Assembly (NCBI RefSeq): GCF_012849375.1
Contig: NZ_CP051684.1
Location: 682,001-746,000 of the forward strand
Reading direction: 5' to 3'
Source: Duganella dendranthematis
GTDB lineage: Bacteria > Pseudomonadota > Gammaproteobacteria > Burkholderiales > Burkholderiaceae_D
DNA: 64,000 nucleotides
The notes beneath the pieces were generated by a model. That model ran no database searches. It saw nothing but the letters and a program-made list of their open reading frames with translations, and was not told the DNA's origin. Of the stretch, positions 1 to 9,059 are shown piece by piece. The first letter of the stretch is position 1. Each line of letters opens with the position of its first letter. The position numbers and the translations under genes were made by a program.

Positions 1-909
1 CATCATCGCGGCCGACAGGATGGTCGCCAGCGGATTGGCGATGCCCTTGCCGGCGATGTCCGGCGCCGAACCGTGCGACGGCTCGTACAAGCCCTTGTTG
101 TTGGCGTCCAGCGAGGCCGATGGCAGCATGCCGATCGAACCGGTCAGCATCGCCGCCGCGTCGCTCAGGATGTCGCCGAACATATTGCCGGTGACGATGA
201 CGTCGAACTTCTTCGGCGCGCGCACCAGTTGCATGGCGGCGTTGTCGACATACATGTGGTCCAGCGCGACATCCGGGTACTCTTTATGCACGTCGGTGAC
301 GATGTCTTTCCAGAACTGGAACGTCTCCAGCACATTGGCCTTGTCCACCGAGGTCAGACGCTTGTCGCGCTTTTGCGCCGCCTGGAACGCCACGTGGGCG
401 ATGCGGCGGATTTCGCCTTCCGCATAGCGCATGGTGTCGAAGCCTTCGCGCTGGCCCTTGAACGGACCGTCCGGGCACTCGCGCACGCCGCGCGGCTGGC
501 CGAAGTAGATATCGCCGGTCAGTTCGCGCACGATCAGGATGTCCAGGCCGGAGACGATTTCCGGCTTCAGCGTCGAGGCGTTGGCCAGTTCCGGATACAG
601 GATGGCCGGACGCAGGTTGCCGAACAGGCCGAGGTTCTTGCGCAGGCCCAGAATCGCCTGCTCGGGACGCAGCGGACGGTCCAGCGTGTCGTACTTCCAG
701 TCGCCCACGGCGCCGAACAGCACGGCGTCGGCGTCCTTGGCCAGTTGCAGCGTGGCGTCCGGCAGCGGATGGCCGCTGGCTTCGTAGCCAGCGCCGCCGA
801 CCGGCGCGGTTTCCAGTTCAAATTGCTCGCCCAGCGCGTTCAGTACCTTGACCGCTTGGGTGACGATTTCCGGGCCGATGCCATCGCCCGGGAGGATTGC
901 GATTTTCAT
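1..909 (-). CDS. leuB: 3-isopropylmalate dehydrogenase LeuB (partial, 3' end off the window)
   Basis: Oxidises and decarboxylates 3-isopropylmalate with NAD+ in leucine biosynthesis; cytosolic. Reading the minus strand from 909 gives [16 protein letters not shown], the family's N-terminal nucleotide-binding start. Later come [19 protein letters not shown] and [10 protein letters not shown], followed by [18 protein letters not shown]. About 303 residues are inside the window; the usual length is near 355, so some 50 C-terminal residues lie beyond position 1. It starts 11 nt after the leuD stop and belongs to the leuC-leuD-leuB operon. Confidence 0.97.
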   Translation of the reverse strand, partial: MKIAILPGDGIGPEIVTQAVKVLNALGEQFELETAPVGGAGYEASGHPLPDATLQLAKDADAVLFGAVGDWKYDTLDRPLRPEQAILGLRKNLGLFGNLRPAILYPELANASTLKPEIVSGLDILIVRELTGDIYFGQPRGVRECPDGPFKGQREGFDTMRYAEGEIRRIAHVAFQAAQKRDKRLTSVDKANVLETFQFWKDIVTDVHKEYPDVALDHMYVDNAAMQLVRAPKKFDVIVTGNMFGDILSDAAAMLTGSIGMLPSASLDANNKGLYEPSHGSAPDIAGKGIANPLATILSAAMM

Positions 910-920
910 GTCTTTGATCT

Positions 921-1568
921 TTAGATGACGTTAGCCAACCAGGGTTGGTTTGCCAGATGACGCGCTTCGTATTCACGGATGGTGTCGGCGTGACGCAGCG
1001 TCAGGCCAATATCGTCGAGGCCGTTCATCAGGCAGTATTTGCGGAAGGCGTCGATCTCGAAGGGATAGGAGATGCTGCCATTGCTGGTGGAAATGCGTTG
1101 CTGCTCAAGGTCGACCACCAGTTTGTATCCGGGGAACGCCTTGACTTCGTTGAACAGATGATCGATCTGCGCTTCAGTTAATACGATGGGCAGCAAGCCG
1201 CTCTTGAAACAGTTGTTGAAGAAGATGTCGGCAAACGATGGCGCGACCACGGCGCGGAAGCCGTACTGGTCCAGCGCCCACGGCGCGTGTTCGCGCGAGG
1301 AGCCGCAACCGAAGTTCTTGCGGGTCAGCAGGATCGAGGCGCCTTGATAGCGCGGCTCGTTCAGCACGAAGTCCGGGTTCAGCGGACGTTTGCTGTTGTC
1401 CATGCCCGGTTCGCCGTGGTCCAGATAGCGCCACTCGTCAAACAGGTTGGGGCCGAAGCCGGTACGGTGAATGGACTTCAGGAACTGCTTCGGGATGATG
1501 GCGTCGGTGTCGACATTGGCGCGATCCAGCGGCGCGACCAGACCTTCGTAAATCGTAAATTTTTCCAT
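921..1568 (-). CDS. leuD: 3-isopropylmalate dehydratase small subunit LeuD
   Basis: Small (swivel-domain) subunit of isopropylmalate isomerase, which pairs with LeuC to convert 2- to 3-isopropylmalate. The 215-aa product starts [20 protein letters not shown] and has the typical [11 protein letters not shown] segment, followed by [15 protein letters not shown], the signature substrate-binding stretch. Length is normal for the proteobacterial protein. It lies between the entericidin-like gene and leuB, transcribed with both. Confidence 0.97.
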   Translation of the reverse strand: MEKFTIYEGLVAPLDRANVDTDAIIPKQFLKSIHRTGFGPNLFDEWRYLDHGEPGMDNSKRPLNPDFVLNEPRYQGASILLTRKNFGCGSSREHAPWALDQYGFRAVVAPSFADIFFNNCFKSGLLPIVLTEAQIDHLFNEVKAFPGYKLVVDLEQQRISTSNGSISYPFEIDAFRKYCLMNGLDDIGLTLRHADTIREYEARHLANQPWLANVI

Positions 1569-1621
1569 AATGCTCTTCCTGGGACGCCACCCCGCCGCTG
1601 CGGGCGAGGGGCGTCGGTTCG

Positions 1622-1744
1622 TTAATGCCCGGCAGCGCCCTGCACCGCCTGGCCGGCTTTCTGCACATCCTTGCCCATGCCGGCAATGGTGTTGCAGCCG
1701 GTGATAGTGATGGCGAGGATGGTCAGAGCGATCAGTTTTTTCAT
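1622..1744 (-). CDS. entericidin A/B-family small lipoprotein
   Basis: A 40-residue product beginning [20 protein letters not shown]. It has a lysine start, a hydrophobic core and a lipobox (ITGC) with cysteine 17, so a lipid-modified envelope protein is predicted. After the cysteine come [21 protein letters not shown], the short helix pattern of the entericidin family, whose E. coli members act as a toxin/antidote lipoprotein pair. It sits between leuC (24 nt before) and leuD (53 nt after) on the same strand, so it is probably co-transcribed with the leucine genes. No second entericidin is present nearby. Its function here is unknown. Confidence 0.85.
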   Translation of the reverse strand: MKKLIALTILAITITGCNTIAGMGKDVQKAGQAVQGAAGH

Positions 1745-1768
1745 GATAATTCCCGGTGGGTAGAGGGG

Positions 1769-3169
1769 TTAGTGCAGTGCACGCACGTCAACAAAATGGC
1801 CGGCGATACCGGCTGCCGCCGCCATGGCGGGAGACACCAGATGGGTGCGTCCGCCCTGGCCTTGGCGTCCTTCAAAATTACGGTTGGAAGTCGAGGCGCA
1901 GCGCTCGCCCGGTTCCAGACGGTCGGCGTTCATCGCCAGGCACATCGAGCAGCCCGGTTCGCGCCACTCGAAACCGGCATCCTTGAAGATGCGGTCCAGG
2001 CCTTCGCGTTCGGCCTGCTCTTTGACCAGGCCGGAGCCTGGCACCACCAGCGCCAGCTTGACGTTGGACGCGCGCTGCTTGCCGCGCACCACCGCCGCCG
2101 CCGCGCGCAAATCTTCGATGCGCGAGTTGGTGCAGGAACCGATGAAGACCTTGTCGATGCGGATGTCCTCGATCGCCGTGTTCGGCTTGAGGTTCATATA
2201 CACCAGCGCCTTTTCCATGGCGTCGCGCTTGACGGCGTCTTTTTCCAGGTCCGGGTCCGGCACGCGGCCGTCGACCGGCAGCACCATTTCCGGCGAAGTG
2301 CCCCAGGTGACCTGCGGCTTGATCTCGGCGGCGTTCAGCGTCACCACCAGATCGAACTTGGCGCCCGGATCGGTGTGCAGCGTGCGCCAGTAGCTCACCG
2401 CCTGGTCCCAATGCGGACCGGCCGGCGAGAACGGGCGGCCCTTGACGTAGTTGATGGTGGTGTCGTCAACGCCGATGATGCCGGCACGCGCGCCCGCTTC
2501 GATCGCCATATTGCAGACCGTCATGCGGCCTTCCATCGACAGCGCGCGGATGGTCGAACCGCCGAACTCGATACAGTAGCCATTGCCGCCGGCGGTGCCG
2601 ATCTTGCCGATGATGGCCAGCACGATGTCCTTGGAGGTGACGCCGGCCGGCAGCACGCCATTGACTTCCACCAGCATCGCCTTGGATTTTTTCTGCAGCA
2701 GCGTCTGGGTGGCCAGCACATGCTCCACTTCCGAGGTGCCGATGCCGTGCGCCAGCGCGCCGAACGCGCCGTGGGTCGAGGTGTGCGAGTCGCCGCACAC
2801 GACGGTCATGCCCGGCAGGGTCGCGCCCTGCTCCGGCCCGATCACGTGGACGATGCCCTGACGCTTGTCGTTCATGTTGAAGTAGGTCAGGCCGTAGGAC
2901 TTGGCGTTGTTGTCCAGCGTTTCGACCTGCAGCCGCGAGACCGGGTCGGCGATGCCGTCGGCGCGCGAGGTGGTCGGCACGTTGTGGTCGGCCACGGCCA
3001 GGTTGGCCGACAGGCGCCACGGCTGGCGGTTGGCGGCGCGCAGGCCGTCGAATGCTTGCGGGCTGGTCACTTCGTGGACCAGGTGGCGATCAATATAGAG
3101 GATGGTGGTGCCGTCTTCCTCGGTCTTGACTACGTGGGATTCCCAGAGTTTGTCGTAAAGCGTCTTCAT
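1769..3169 (-). CDS. leuC: 3-isopropylmalate dehydratase large subunit LeuC
   Basis: Large [4Fe-4S] subunit of isopropylmalate isomerase (aconitase family), acting with LeuD in leucine synthesis. The 466-aa product begins [14 protein letters not shown]. It contains [31 protein letters not shown] and [11 protein letters not shown], which hold the three cysteine ligands of the cluster. Length is that of the bacterial family. It is the first gene of the leu operon on this strand; upstream lie about 200 nt of intergenic DNA before the cheA terminator. Confidence 0.97.
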   Translation of the reverse strand: MKTLYDKLWESHVVKTEEDGTTILYIDRHLVHEVTSPQAFDGLRAANRQPWRLSANLAVADHNVPTTSRADGIADPVSRLQVETLDNNAKSYGLTYFNMNDKRQGIVHVIGPEQGATLPGMTVVCGDSHTSTHGAFGALAHGIGTSEVEHVLATQTLLQKKSKAMLVEVNGVLPAGVTSKDIVLAIIGKIGTAGGNGYCIEFGGSTIRALSMEGRMTVCNMAIEAGARAGIIGVDDTTINYVKGRPFSPAGPHWDQAVSYWRTLHTDPGAKFDLVVTLNAAEIKPQVTWGTSPEMVLPVDGRVPDPDLEKDAVKRDAMEKALVYMNLKPNTAIEDIRIDKVFIGSCTNSRIEDLRAAAAVVRGKQRASNVKLALVVPGSGLVKEQAEREGLDRIFKDAGFEWREPGCSMCLAMNADRLEPGERCASTSNRNFEGRQGQGGRTHLVSPAMAAAAGIAGHFVDVRALH

Positions 3170-3313
3170 GATGTTCTTTGCGTACTGCTACTATTATCCA
3201 ACTTGATTATGCCATATTGTGCAATGCAATAGCAGCCACCGCTGTCCAGCCTCTTGAGCCCGACGCCTTCTGCCCATCCATCCACTTGGTATGACCCCGT
3301 GTTCTTTACTGCG

Positions 3314-3343
3314 AAAAAAAAGCCTGCGTGAACGCAGGCTTTT
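3314..3343. terminator. Rho-independent terminator between cheA and leuC
   Basis: An 8-bp stem AGCCTGCG/CGCAGGCT (3321-3328 and 3333-3340) with a TGAA loop. A run of A precedes it and a T run follows. It lies just after the cheA stop on the minus strand, so it would end cheZ-cheA transcription. The A/T flanks could allow it to act in both directions. Confidence 0.85.
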
Positions 3344-3368
3344 GGTCTTTTCTGGCTTGATCCGTGAA

Positions 3369-5276
3369 TCAAGCCGCCATGCGTACACTACCCCTGCAAC
3401 CGTCCATTAGGAACGATAGGCCCACCACTAGCACCAGCTCGCCCTCTGCAGAGCGCGCCGTGCCGGTAATGCCCTCGACGGTAATCGCGGTCATCGGCTT
3501 GATCACCAGATCGGCAGTGCCATCCACCGCTTCCACGGCCAGGATGTACGGCTGTGGTGCCGAGACAACAATACCCACCTTCTCGCGGCAGCTTTCGTAG
3601 CCCAGCGAGTCGGCCAGCGAACGCACCGGCAGCGGACGGCCCTGGTCCTTCAGCACCGGCGCGCCGCCGACTTCCATGAACACTTCCGGCAGCTCGACCA
3701 CGCGCTGTACCACGGCCATCGGCAGCGCCAGCGCGGCGCCCGAGGTCGAGACCAGCATGGTCGGCACGATCGACAGCTCGATCGGCAGGCGGATGGAGAA
3801 CTTAGTGCCCTTGCCCAGCTCGGACTCGATGTGGATCGCGCCGCGGTTTTTCTCCACGGCGGTTTTCACCACGTCCATGCCGACGCCGCGACCGGAGACG
3901 CTGGACGCCACTTCCTTGGTCGAGAAACCCGGCAAGAATACCAGTTGATAGCAATCGTCGGCGGTCAACTGTGCCGATTCCGAGATCAGCCCCTTGCGCA
4001 AGGCGATCTGGCGCAGCTTGACCGGGTCCATGCCCTTGCCGTCATCCTGCAGCACGATCATCACGCTGTTGGCTTCCTGCCACGCTTTGAGCTGGATGAA
4101 CGAGCGCAGCGGCTTGCCGACTGCGGCGCGCTCTTCCGGCGTCTCGACGCCGTGATCGAGCGCGTTGCGCAGCATGTGCACCAGCGGATCGTACAGCGAA
4201 TCGACCACCACACGGTCGACTTCGGTCTCCGCACCTTCGATGTTCAGATCGACTTCCTTGCCCAGATCCTTGGCCAGCTCGCGCACCAGGCGCGGGAATT
4301 TCTGGAACAGGCGGCCGACCGGCTGCATGCGGGTCGCCAGCGTGGCGCGCTGCAGTTCGGTCGAGTAGCGCGAGGCGCGTTCCAGCGTTTCGGCCAGCGT
4401 CGACATCAGCGTCTGCGCCTGGCCTTCGAACTTGAACTGCATCAGGCGTTCCAGCAGCACGGCGGCCTGGTTGGCGGCCTGTACCGATTCGCCGGCCACT
4501 TCGAGCAGCGCGTCCAGCTTGACGGCGTCGATCCGGATCGATTCTTCCTTGGCCGGCGCGGCGTGGGCACGTTCGTCTTTTTTGTCGGCCACTTCGCGGC
4601 GCGCACCTGGCGCGGCCTTGACTTCGGCCGCGACAGCGGCGATTTCCGCGGCGCTTGGCGGCGCGGAAGCGGCCGGCGCGGCCGCTGCGGCAACGGCTTC
4701 CACCGGCGCGGCCACCGCGACCGGGGCCGGGGCGGAACGGGTGTAGCTACCGGCAGGCATCACGGTTTCATACATGCCTTCCCAGTCCAGGCCGTCGGCC
4801 GATGGCGCGGCGGCAACGGCGACAGGGGCGGCGGCAACTGGCGCCGGTGCGGGCGCGGCGGCGGCGGCAGCCGGCTTGGCCGGCGCGCTGGACTTGCCGG
4901 CGATGGCGTCGTTGAGCAACTGTTCCAGATCGCTCGGCAGCGCCGGCAGGCTGCTCGGCTCGGCGCCGTCGTTCAGTTCGGCCAGCTGGTCGGCGACAAA
5001 GCCCGACGCTTGCAGCGCCGCTTCGATCGACAGCGGCGTCACCGGCGCGGCGCCGGTCCGCAGGGCGTCAAACAGATTCTCGGTCAGGTGGCAGGCCGTC
5101 ACCATCGCCGGCAGGCCCATGAAACCGGCGCCGCCCTTGATGGTGTGGAACGAACGGAACACCGCGTTCAGCGTTTCCTTGTTCTCGGGGTCACGTTCGA
5201 GGCGCAGCAGGTGCTCCTCCACGTTGACCGCCAGATCCATCGCCTCAACGACGAAATCCTTCAGCATATCGTCCAT
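3369..5276 (-). CDS. cheA: chemotaxis histidine kinase CheA
   Basis: Receptor-coupled histidine kinase that phosphorylates CheY. Domains in the 635 aa: Hpt (about 1-110) with phospho-accepting His44 in SFHTIKGGAGF; an Ala/Pro-rich linker (about 135-245); a dimerisation helix pair (about 250-310); and the ATPase (about 310-490) with HMLRNALDHGVE (N box), DDGKGMD and VSGRGVGMDVV (G boxes). A CheW-like domain forms the C-terminus. I see no P2 CheY-binding domain, only the low-complexity linker. The start overlaps the cheZ stop by one base (TAATG), suggesting translational coupling. A terminator follows at 3314-3343. No cheW, cheY, cheB or cheR is adjacent. Confidence 0.93.
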   Translation of the reverse strand: MDDMLKDFVVEAMDLAVNVEEHLLRLERDPENKETLNAVFRSFHTIKGGAGFMGLPAMVTACHLTENLFDALRTGAAPVTPLSIEAALQASGFVADQLAELNDGAEPSSLPALPSDLEQLLNDAIAGKSSAPAKPAAAAAAPAPAPVAAAPVAVAAAPSADGLDWEGMYETVMPAGSYTRSAPAPVAVAAPVEAVAAAAAPAASAPPSAAEIAAVAAEVKAAPGARREVADKKDERAHAAPAKEESIRIDAVKLDALLEVAGESVQAANQAAVLLERLMQFKFEGQAQTLMSTLAETLERASRYSTELQRATLATRMQPVGRLFQKFPRLVRELAKDLGKEVDLNIEGAETEVDRVVVDSLYDPLVHMLRNALDHGVETPEERAAVGKPLRSFIQLKAWQEANSVMIVLQDDGKGMDPVKLRQIALRKGLISESAQLTADDCYQLVFLPGFSTKEVASSVSGRGVGMDVVKTAVEKNRGAIHIESELGKGTKFSIRLPIELSIVPTMLVSTSGAALALPMAVVQRVVELPEVFMEVGGAPVLKDQGRPLPVRSLADSLGYESCREKVGIVVSAPQPYILAVEAVDGTADLVIKPMTAITVEGITGTARSAEGELVLVVGLSFLMDGCRGSVRMAA

Positions 5277-6097
5277 TAGAACCCCAGATCGGCAAGAAGA
5301 TCGTCAACACTGTCCTGATTCAGCGCCACGGCCGGAGCGGACGGACCGGACATCAGGGACACTTCTTTCTGTGCAATCTTCTCCTTGACCGCCGGCGGCG
5401 CATTGTCGCGCAGCAGCGTGGCCAATTCACTCTCGACAGTTTTCGTGATAGTCACCACTTTCTTGATCAATTGACCGGTGATGTCCTGGAAGTCCTGGGC
5501 CATCATGATTTCCAGCAGGCGCGCCTTTTCCGCTTCGGTGGCGGCCGACACGGCGATCGCGAACTGCTGCGAGTCGCCGGCCAGTTGCTTGAACTGCTCC
5601 AGGCTGAGCTTGCCTGCGAACAGGTCGGCCCAGCGGTTTTCCATGTCTTTTGATTTTTTCGACAGCGTGTCCTGCTCCGGCATGCCCTCGTCCAGGGTGT
5701 TGAGCACCTTGTTGGCGGCTTGCTCGGTCAGCGTAGCGACGTATTCGAGGCGGTCCTGGGCGTCGTTGATCTGGCTCGACGCTTCGGTCAGGGCCTTGTC
5801 GTAGCCCAGTTCGCGCAGCGAATCGTGCAACAAACGCACGATGCCGCCCAGGCGTTCGAACATGGCCTTGTCTTCGACGGGCGCCCCCTCGGCTGGGGCG
5901 GCTGCGGCGGGCGCAGCAACGGCGGCGGGCGCGGCATCGGCCGGACGGGCCGCTGCGACTTCTTCAAACAGGCTTTCCAGGTCGTCTTCTGCGCTGGCGG
6001 CCGGGGCTGGCGCAGGCGCTGGAGCGGGCGCTGCTGTCTTGCTCTGAGCGGACACTTCTTCAAATAAGGCGTCGAAATCGTCAGCGGCGTTAGTCAT
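5276..6097 (-). CDS. cheZ: protein phosphatase CheZ
   Basis: Dephosphorylates CheY-P. The 273-aa protein has the catalytic segment QDFQDITGQLIKKV, with Asp205 and Gln209 at the spacing of the E. coli Asp143/Gln147 pair. It ends QDSVDDLLADLGF, the amphipathic CheY-docking tail. The N-terminal 75 residues are Ala/Pro-rich and carry two copies of a short acidic motif (DALFEEV and ESLFEEV), which is more than the E. coli protein has. First gene of the cheZ-cheA pair, with about 270 nt of intergenic DNA upstream. Confidence 0.9.
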   Translation of the reverse strand: MTNAADDFDALFEEVSAQSKTAAPAPAPAPAPAASAEDDLESLFEEVAAARPADAAPAAVAAPAAAAPAEGAPVEDKAMFERLGGIVRLLHDSLRELGYDKALTEASSQINDAQDRLEYVATLTEQAANKVLNTLDEGMPEQDTLSKKSKDMENRWADLFAGKLSLEQFKQLAGDSQQFAIAVSAATEAEKARLLEIMMAQDFQDITGQLIKKVVTITKTVESELATLLRDNAPPAVKEKIAQKEVSLMSGPSAPAVALNQDSVDDLLADLGF

Positions 6098-6275
6098 AAT
6101 CCCTGCTTCTCCATATTGATAAATTTACTGCCTAAACTAGCTGTATTTGGAGATACTAACATTGGAAAGATCACCGAGGTATGCCGCAGGACACAAAAGT
6201 AGTGCTTTAGTGCAAAAAAAACGTGTCAGACGCATAAAAGCCCACACCCTGCACCACAGGATAAAGCGATTTTAT

Positions 6276-6289
6276 TTGATAAACATCAA
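6276..6289 (+). promoter_or_regulatory. FNR/Anr binding site upstream of the universal stress gene
   Basis: TTGATAAACATCAA matches the FNR consensus TTGAT-N4-ATCAA at all ten defined positions. Its centre is about 84 nt before the start codon at 6366. A possible -10 (TACAAT, 6324-6329) lies downstream. It probably couples the stress gene to low oxygen. The regulator at 7711-8565 has an FNR-type recognition helix and is an obvious candidate to bind it. Confidence 0.8.
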
Positions 6290-6365
6290 GTCTTTCCATA
6301 CTGTTAATAATGTAAATCGGGGCTACAATCATCTTGTGAGTTGATGCATAAAAGGGAGGTTTGTC

Positions 6366-6833
6366 ATGTACCGCAAAATCCTGATCACCACCGACGGCTC
6401 GGCCGTATCCAGCAAGACCGCCTGCGCCGGCGTGCAGTTTGCCGAACAGCTGGGCGCCGAAGTGCTGGCCCTGTTTGTTGCGCCGGAATACCAGTACCCG
6501 ATCTACGTCGAAATCATTCCACCCAGCTATCCCAGCGAGGCCGAATACCGCGCCGCGATGGAGCGCGCCGGCGCCGACCACACCCAGGACGTGGCCGATT
6601 CCTGCGCCAAACGCGGCGTCAACTGCACCACGCTCACCGCCTTCCACGAGAGCGCCGCGCTGAAAATCGTCGACGTCGCGCAACAGCATGGTTGCGACCT
6701 GATCTTCATGGGATCGCACGGCCGCAGCGGCTGGGGTCAGTTGTTACTGGGCAGTGTAACCAACAAGGTGTTGCAGCATTCCAAAATCCCGGTGCTGGTA
6801 CACCGCCTGATCAAGGAGCCTGGCGCCAAATAA
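6366..6833 (+). CDS. universal stress protein (UspA family)
   Basis: Cytosolic ATP-binding stress protein of 155 aa. It begins MYRKILITTDGSAVSS, the first strand and Asp of the Usp fold, and ends with GSHGRSGWGQLLLGSV, the G-x2-G-x9-G(S/T) ATP-binding motif. A GGGAGG ribosome site lies 6 nt before the ATG. An exact FNR box upstream (6276-6289) suggests induction at low oxygen, as known for many usp genes in beta- and gammaproteobacteria. It is followed by a response regulator and an FNR-like regulator on the same strand. Confidence 0.93.
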   Translation: MYRKILITTDGSAVSSKTACAGVQFAEQLGAEVLALFVAPEYQYPIYVEIIPPSYPSEAEYRAAMERAGADHTQDVADSCAKRGVNCTTLTAFHESAALKIVDVAQQHGCDLIFMGSHGRSGWGQLLLGSVTNKVLQHSKIPVLVHRLIKEPGAK

Positions 6834-6922
6834 GCGCCCGTCGGTCAACGTTTATAGTAATATGACCAACTTGACTCAACAGTAACAAAACTTACTATTA
6901 ATCATTTTTTTGCCACCATTCC

Positions 6923-7567
6923 ATGATTCGTATAGTGATTGCCGACGACCACACCATCATGCGCGAGGGGCTGAAACGCATTCTTGATGGCGCGCCGGAT
7001 ATCGACATCGTGGGCGAGGCCATCGACGGCTTCGAGGTGCTCGGCCATGTGCGCCAGGGCGGCTTCGACCTGCTGCTGCTGGACTTGTCGATGCCGGGCC
7101 GCAGTGGCGTCGACCTGATCCGCCAGGTCAAGGCCGAGGCGCCCAAGCTGGCCATCCTGATCCTCACCATGCACGAGGAAGAACAGTACGCGGTGCGCGC
7201 CATCCGCGCCGGCGCCCAGGGCTATCTGACCAAGGAAAGCGCCGGCACCCAGCTGGTCGGCGCGATCCGCAAGGTCGCTTCCGGCCGCCCGTACATCAGC
7301 ACCGAAGTAGCCGAGCAGCTGGCGCTCAACATCATGATGCCGCACGAGTCGCTGTTGCATAAACAACTGTCGGACCGCGAATTCGAGGTGTTCTCGCTGC
7401 TGGTGGCCGGCCGTTCCATCACCGAGATCGCCAACAGCCTGCACCTGAGCGTCAAAACCGTCAGCACCCACAAAACCCGCATCATGCAGAAAATGGGCAT
7501 GAGTTCATTGGCGGAAATGGTGCAGTACGCCGTCGCCCACCGTCTGTTATCCCCGTTCAAAACCTGA
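6923..7567 (+). CDS. NarL/FixJ-family response regulator
   Basis: A 214-aa two-component regulator. Residues 1-120 form a receiver domain with the acidic pocket IADDH and phospho-acceptor Asp54 in LLLLDLSMPG. A linker follows, then a LuxR-type helix-turn-helix (about 148-205): LSDREFEVFSLLVAGRSITEI and SLHLSVKTVSTHKTRIMQKM. No histidine kinase gene is adjacent, so its partner is unknown. It stands between an FNR-box stress gene and an FNR-like regulator, so a role in oxygen or redox response is plausible but inferred from context. Confidence 0.93.
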   Translation: MIRIVIADDHTIMREGLKRILDGAPDIDIVGEAIDGFEVLGHVRQGGFDLLLLDLSMPGRSGVDLIRQVKAEAPKLAILILTMHEEEQYAVRAIRAGAQGYLTKESAGTQLVGAIRKVASGRPYISTEVAEQLALNIMMPHESLLHKQLSDREFEVFSLLVAGRSITEIANSLHLSVKTVSTHKTRIMQKMGMSSLAEMVQYAVAHRLLSPFKT

Positions 7568-7710
7568 TAGCCGAGCTCACCTGTAGGACGACTCCTACAA
7601 ACTTTAGCCCGACTCCTACCAGTAGATTCAGCCATTGCTGATATCTATCCGACCTCCGTGTTGACATACTGAAACCATACCGTTCAGATACCTGTCTACA
7701 GGAGACCACT

Positions 7711-8565
7711 ATGCTGTCAACGCAAACGTCTGAAATTCGCCCGGCCACGACGGCACTGCAATCGTCGTCGATGGAAGCCGGCCGCCAGCGGCAGGGGCGG
7801 CTCTGGTCGAACCTCAAAGAGGTCTGCGACTTGCTGCACATTCCCGCCGCCAGTTCAATGGCCAACGAGGAATTGCTGTTCCAGCACGTGCAGTTTAAAA
7901 CCGGCCAGCGCATCCACACCATCGGCCAGCCGTTCGACACGCTGTACATCGTCAACTCCGGCTTCCTCAAAACCGTGCTGATCGACGAATACGGCAACGA
8001 GCAGGTGCTCAGCTTCCCGATGAAGGGCGACATGCTGGGCGTCGACGGCATCCACACCCGCCACTACTCGTCGGAAGCGGTGGCGCTGTCCGATTGCGAC
8101 CTGATCCTGCTGCCGTTCAAGAAACTGACCGCGCTCGGCCGCATCCACCTTGAGCTGGAAAACATGATGTACGGCGTCATGAGCCGCGAGCTGGTGCGCG
8201 AGCAGGCGATGATCGGCATGCTGGGCGCGCTCAGCGCCGAGGCCCGGGTGGCGCGCTTCCTGGTGGCGCTGGCCGAACGCTTCGCGCAGATGGGCTACTC
8301 CAGCAAGCTGTTCAACCTGCGCATGACGCGCCACGAAATCGGCAGCTACCTGGGCCTGACGCTGGAAACCGTCAGCCGCACCCTGTCCGCCTTCAACGAG
8401 ATCGGCCTGATCAGCGTCGACCAGCGCACCATCGGCATCAAGGATCCCGAAGCCCTGAAAACCTTGCGCCGCCTGCCGCCCTCGCGCACGCGGGGCAAGC
8501 CCGCCACCAGCAAGTCCAAAGGTGGCGCTACCGTACCGTCCGGCCAGTTGCTGGCGGCTTTGTAG
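7711..8565 (+). CDS. Crp/Fnr-family transcription regulator (FNR-like DNA specificity)
   Basis: The 284-aa product has a cyclic-nucleotide-type beta barrel (about 55-165) and a C-terminal winged helix. The recognition helix reads TRHEIGSYLGLTLETVSRTL; its E-x2-SR pattern is that of FNR, which reads TTGAT half-sites. Only two cysteines are present (Cys39 and Cys129), whereas E. coli FNR ligates its [4Fe-4S] cluster with four, three of them in an N-terminal CxxC-x5-C. Direct oxygen sensing by the E. coli mechanism is therefore unlikely. The C-terminus is a basic low-complexity tail. It may control the FNR box at 6276. Confidence 0.9.
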   Translation: MLSTQTSEIRPATTALQSSSMEAGRQRQGRLWSNLKEVCDLLHIPAASSMANEELLFQHVQFKTGQRIHTIGQPFDTLYIVNSGFLKTVLIDEYGNEQVLSFPMKGDMLGVDGIHTRHYSSEAVALSDCDLILLPFKKLTALGRIHLELENMMYGVMSRELVREQAMIGMLGALSAEARVARFLVALAERFAQMGYSSKLFNLRMTRHEIGSYLGLTLETVSRTLSAFNEIGLISVDQRTIGIKDPEALKTLRRLPPSRTRGKPATSKSKGGATVPSGQLLAAL

Positions 8566-8624
8566 TAACCCGCAGTGATTCATTGTAGTGATTCAAGTAC
8601 TACCTCCCGCATTACCCAGCCTTG

Positions 8625-8653
8625 GGCCCGGTCATTGACTGGGCCGTTTTTTT
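8625..8653 (+). terminator. Rho-independent terminator after the Crp/Fnr gene
   Basis: A 9-bp stem GGCCCGGTC/GACTGGGCC with one G-T pair and a three-base loop, followed by a run of seven T (8647-8653). It separates the Crp/Fnr gene from the hemP promoter. Confidence 0.85.
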
Positions 8654-8686
8654 ATCGTCTTGGTAACGAAAAGACTGCAAAAACGC

Positions 8687-8740
8687 TTGCATTCCGCCGC
8701 GTCTTCCTCAATAATGAATGCAAATACGAATCATTCTTAT
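8687..8740 (+). promoter_or_regulatory. hemP promoter with Fur-like operator
   Basis: A -35 TTGCAT (8687-8692) and a -10 AATAAT (8710-8715) are separated by 17 nt. Over and just after the -10 is an imperfect inverted repeat, ATAATGAATG (8711-8720) facing CATTCTTAT (8732-8740). It contains Fur-like hexamers, for example GAATCATT. HemP genes are commonly Fur-repressed. The match to the Fur consensus is partial, so the operator is less certain than the one at 15156. Confidence 0.5.
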
Positions 8741-8755
8741 TAAGGAGAAGCGAAG

Positions 8756-8950
8756 ATGATCACGACTACCCCTGCGATGGCCCCCGCCGCCCACCCTGTC
8801 GCCGTAGCTGCCGCTCAGGCGGTCAAGCCGGTCAAACGCGTCAGCAGCGCCGGCCTGATGGATGGCGGCCGCGAGATGGAAATCGAGCACGGCGGCCGCG
8901 TCTACCGCCTGCGCATCACCCAGCTGAACAAGCTGATCCTCACTGCCTGA
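8756..8950 (+). CDS. hemP: hemin uptake protein HemP
   Basis: A 64-aa protein ending in the HemP signature: GREMEIEHGGRVYRLRITQL then NKLILTA. Members are small and found with heme or iron uptake genes. In Burkholderia they are reported to be needed for expression of heme receptor genes. The first 30 residues are Ala/Val-rich and not conserved. AAGGAG lies 8 nt before the ATG. No heme receptor gene adjoins it; instead two genes follow on the same strand and the flavin/iron reductase operon converges on them. Confidence 0.9.
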   Translation: MITTTPAMAPAAHPVAVAAAQAVKPVKRVSSAGLMDGGREMEIEHGGRVYRLRITQLNKLILTA

Positions 8951-9059
8951 TTTGTGCCGTACCGATTAACTGTGCGTTAAAGGGCGCCGCCGCGCCCAAT
9001 CTCCCCTTGAGTAGCCAGCCGCCGCCAGCCACACTCTCTTTCCACACCTGGAGCGTCTG

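Noticed and set aside
3216..3225. ATTGTGCAAT upstream of leuC as a LysR-type or LeuO-like site
   Set aside because: It is imperfect at the centre, short, and there is no regulator gene or conserved promoter spacing to support it.
1625..3232. A 535-codon open frame opposite leuC
   Set aside because: leuC has all family motifs on the other strand; this frame has no ribosome site and shadow composition.
6834..6922. Inverted TAGTAA/TTACTA halves before the response regulator as an operator
   Set aside because: The halves are short, far apart and in AT-rich DNA where such pairs arise by chance.
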